Part shown: positions 30,400 to 32,005 of the stretch, piece by piece
Position numbering within the stretch: position 1 is the stretch's first letter
Layout: every line of letters starts with the position of its first letter
Made by a program: the position numbers and the translations under genes
Origin: Halobacteriovorax sp.
Lineage (GTDB): Bacteria; Bdellovibrionota; Bacteriovoracia; Bacteriovoracales; Bacteriovoracaceae
Direction of reading: 5' to 3'
Assembly (NCBI GenBank): GCA_020048985.1
Contig: JAIFLR010000070.1
Location: 1 to 32,005, forward strand
DNA length: 32,005 nucleotides
The notes under the pieces: generated by a model
What the model saw: the letters and a program-made list of their open reading frames with translations, nothing else
Databases searched by the model: none
Told to the model about the DNA's origin: nothing

Positions 30400-31697
30400 T
30401 TTTAAATAAAGTTGATTTTGAGCAATTTAAGACCTGGCTTGATCTGGATATCAACTCGATAGCCTGGGAAGGTCGTTACGCCGATTCTTTTAGTGGATTT
30501 TGGGATTCATTTTTTAAAGATCAGATTGAACCAAAAGAGTTGGGAGAGCGTTTTAGCTATGCCAAAAAAATAGCTAAATCCGGCCCCCTCATCTCATGGC
30601 TGACATGGCTATTTGAAAAATTTATTACGTACTCATTTATCCATAATGACTTCTCCATCCGAGAAATCTCGCTTCTATATGATCTTCCTGAAAGATACAT
30701 CGCAACGATTATCAGAGATCACATGATCAAGGTGTATCCAATTTACGAAGATTTAATTAATGAGAAATTCCAAATCTCAAATGTGAGCTCAGAGAATTTG
30801 TTCATAACTTTTAAAGATATTGAACAAATTATGGGACAGGAAGCTAGAGTCAAGGGGACTTTTGAGGACGATATCCTGGCCCATATGGAAGTGACTCTTT
30901 ATCCCGATTGGCCAAACTTGGTGAAAGAATTACGTAAAGACATTCTCCTGCTTAAAGTTGATTTTGGAAATTTGCAAAAACGAACAGCTTTTAAAAAACA
31001 AATCAAATTCCTGCAAGAAGTAATTTTCCTCCTTCTTGTCTTGAGTCTTTTGGTTTTTGCTCTAAAAAATGCCAACAAGTGGTATGAAGATTACCTAGTG
31101 AATAAAATTACACTGTTTGAGCCAAACTTCTTCTGGCTCGATAAAACTCTCAGTTATCAGGAACAAGACTTACTGGCCAGGCAGTCGATTGATCTCTCAA
31201 ACAAAGAACTGGATGAACTTGAGAAAATTGAAGCCCAGCAGGTTTTCTCTGATGATAAACTTGCTTCCCGTTATGACCCTGAATCAGATGTGACTGTCTT
31301 GGATTCAGTAGAGGACGTACCTAAAACCTTCGGCGAAGCAGAAACCGAGCAATCGGCTTACGAAGAAAATAAAAAGGGTGGTTACCGAGATAGTTCGTAC
31401 TCTTCCAGCAATAAAAAAGCCTACCGAATTATGATGGCTTCAGTTGAGCCAACGACCATCAAATCCAAGATTCTGCCTTTGATAAAACGCTATGGTATCG
31501 CCCAGATTGATAATGTGAAGCCAGGAACACAAATTCCCGGAGGCCTTTATTTCAATTTAAATGTTCCGTCTAAGAATCTGAAAGATTTTATGACCAAGGT
31601 TTCGACCTTTGCTGAAGCTACAATCTTTGAGAGCCGCTCAGAAGGCGGGGATTTGGCGGGAAAAAATCGCGTTTTTATTTGGGTTAAGGGGATCTAA
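30396..31697 (+). CDS. Single-pass membrane protein with HTH-like N-terminus, function unknown
   Basis: A 433-residue protein not assigned to a family. Residues 1-200 are cytoplasmic and helical; FSIREISLLYDLPERYIATIIRDHM (86-110) has the look of a helix-turn-helix. One strong membrane helix follows at about 207-224 (QEVIFLLLVLSLLVFALK). The part after it is predicted periplasmic: an acidic, Ser-rich linker (about 270-340) and a compact C-terminal domain of about 90 residues (AYRIMMASVEPTTIKSKILPLIKRYG, ending NRVFIWVKGI). The arrangement suits transmembrane signalling, for example an anti-sigma or ToxR-like protein, but this is inference. It is coupled to the thiolase gene by ATGA. Confidence 0.68.
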   Translation: MILNKVDFEQFKTWLDLDINSIAWEGRYADSFSGFWDSFFKDQIEPKELGERFSYAKKIAKSGPLISWLTWLFEKFITYSFIHNDFSIREISLLYDLPERYIATIIRDHMIKVYPIYEDLINEKFQISNVSSENLFITFKDIEQIMGQEARVKGTFEDDILAHMEVTLYPDWPNLVKELRKDILLLKVDFGNLQKRTAFKKQIKFLQEVIFLLLVLSLLVFALKNANKWYEDYLVNKITLFEPNFFWLDKTLSYQEQDLLARQSIDLSNKELDELEKIEAQQVFSDDKLASRYDPESDVTVLDSVEDVPKTFGEAETEQSAYEENKKGGYRDSSYSSSNKKAYRIMMASVEPTTIKSKILPLIKRYGIAQIDNVKPGTQIPGGLYFNLNVPSKNLKDFMTKVSTFAEATIFESRSEGGDLAGKNRVFIWVKGI

Positions 31698-32005
31698 GGG
31701 GCTTTCCCTAAAATGCTATCTATGATTCCACCACCCGAGATTGAAATATCATCCAGTTTTGAGCCATTCTTTTTTGCATCTTCTTTTATTCCTGAGAAGA
31801 GAGTTGCATCGTAAGAATTTCCCATTCCTTCTAATTCTTTATTCAATCCTGTTACGTTTCGGCCGACCTTGTTTCCGTCCTTATCACTTAAATCTAGCTG
31901 ACTGGTAATGATGTTATTGAACATAACCAGCTGGGCAAGGCGAGCGCGTTCTTCTTTGGTGTCTTGGATGTTTTGAACTTTGAGATCTTTTTTATCATCA
32001 TCACA
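31694..32005 (-). CDS. C-terminal part of a gene running off the window, function unknown
   Basis: The frame is open from the window edge at 32005 to the TAG at 31694-31696, giving the last 103 residues of a larger protein; a Met at 31924 is likely internal because the frame before it is coding-like (DDDKKDLKVQNIQDTKEERARLAQ reading in groups). The visible part is charged and Gly/Ser-rich, ends SGGGIIDSILGKAP and has no membrane segment. I do not recognise it. It overlaps the stop of the plus-strand membrane protein gene by four bases. Confidence 0.6.
   Translation of the reverse strand, partial: CDDDKKDLKVQNIQDTKEERARLAQLVMFNNIITSQLDLSDKDGNKVGRNVTGLNKELEGMGNSYDATLFSGIKEDAKKNGSKLDDISISGGGIIDSILGKAP

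Noticed and set aside
1..32005. CRISPR arrays, tRNA/rRNA genes, insertion sequences, prophage or att sites
   Set aside because: No regularly spaced repeats, transposase or integrase frames, terminal inverted repeats or tRNA-like folds were seen on either strand.

Overview
The window is AT-leaning, gene-dense bacterial chromosome from a motile, Gram-negative organism. It carries tandem flagellins, a Tad/Flp pilus locus with an outer-membrane secretin, an AsmA-like envelope protein, a CheY/CheX pair and a solitary FliG-like protein. The overall flavour, including many family-less proteins, fits a predatory Bdellovibrionota (Bacteriovorax/Peredibacter-like) bacterium. That placement is inference from gene content and protein style, not from a marker-gene search.

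Layout. (1) 1-2230: two adjacent flagellin genes, each with a leader carrying paired GGA motifs (CsrA-type) and, for the first, a sigma28-like promoter; a strong terminator follows. (2) 2248-3720: a divergent RmlD-like SDR protein with an apparently leaderless promoter, meeting a minus-strand protein of unknown function tail to tail. (3) 3773-3972 minus: a probable 6S RNA with a well-placed promoter. (4) 4099-11901: Tad pilus locus: Flp pilin, three further small prepilin-like proteins, a TadE-like protein, prepilin peptidase, CpaB, secretin CpaC, a TadZ-TadA (CpaE-CpaF) fusion ATPase and TadB; TadC and TadD are not seen. (5) 11892-14569: a secreted RHS/YD-repeat protein behind a near-consensus sigma28 promoter, then three tiny secreted proteins (one too short for a 60-residue cut-off) with terminators, a palindrome and a hairpin. 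(6) 14573-18334 minus: CheY, CheX-like and a membrane protein in one operon, then Lon protease with a heat-shock-like promoter. (7) 18475-28253: a compact run glmU-glmS-pcrA-asmA-like-mtnA-ppx-cNMP-like, mostly with overlapping start and stop codons. (8) 28247-29132 minus: a FliG-like small protein and a coiled-coil protein. (9) 29224-32005: a thiolase, a single-pass membrane protein, and the end of a minus-strand gene running off the window.

The main biological idea is regulatory. TAAAGTTT-N12-(G/A)(A/C)CGATAA elements lie immediately upstream of both the Flp pilin gene and the secreted RHS operon, and a weaker version precedes the first flagellin. This suggests that the flagellar sigma factor may coordinate flagellin, Tad pilus and an RHS surface or secreted protein. 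The flagellin leaders also look built for CsrA control, the second with a five-codon leader ORF threaded through the flagellin Shine-Dalgarno.
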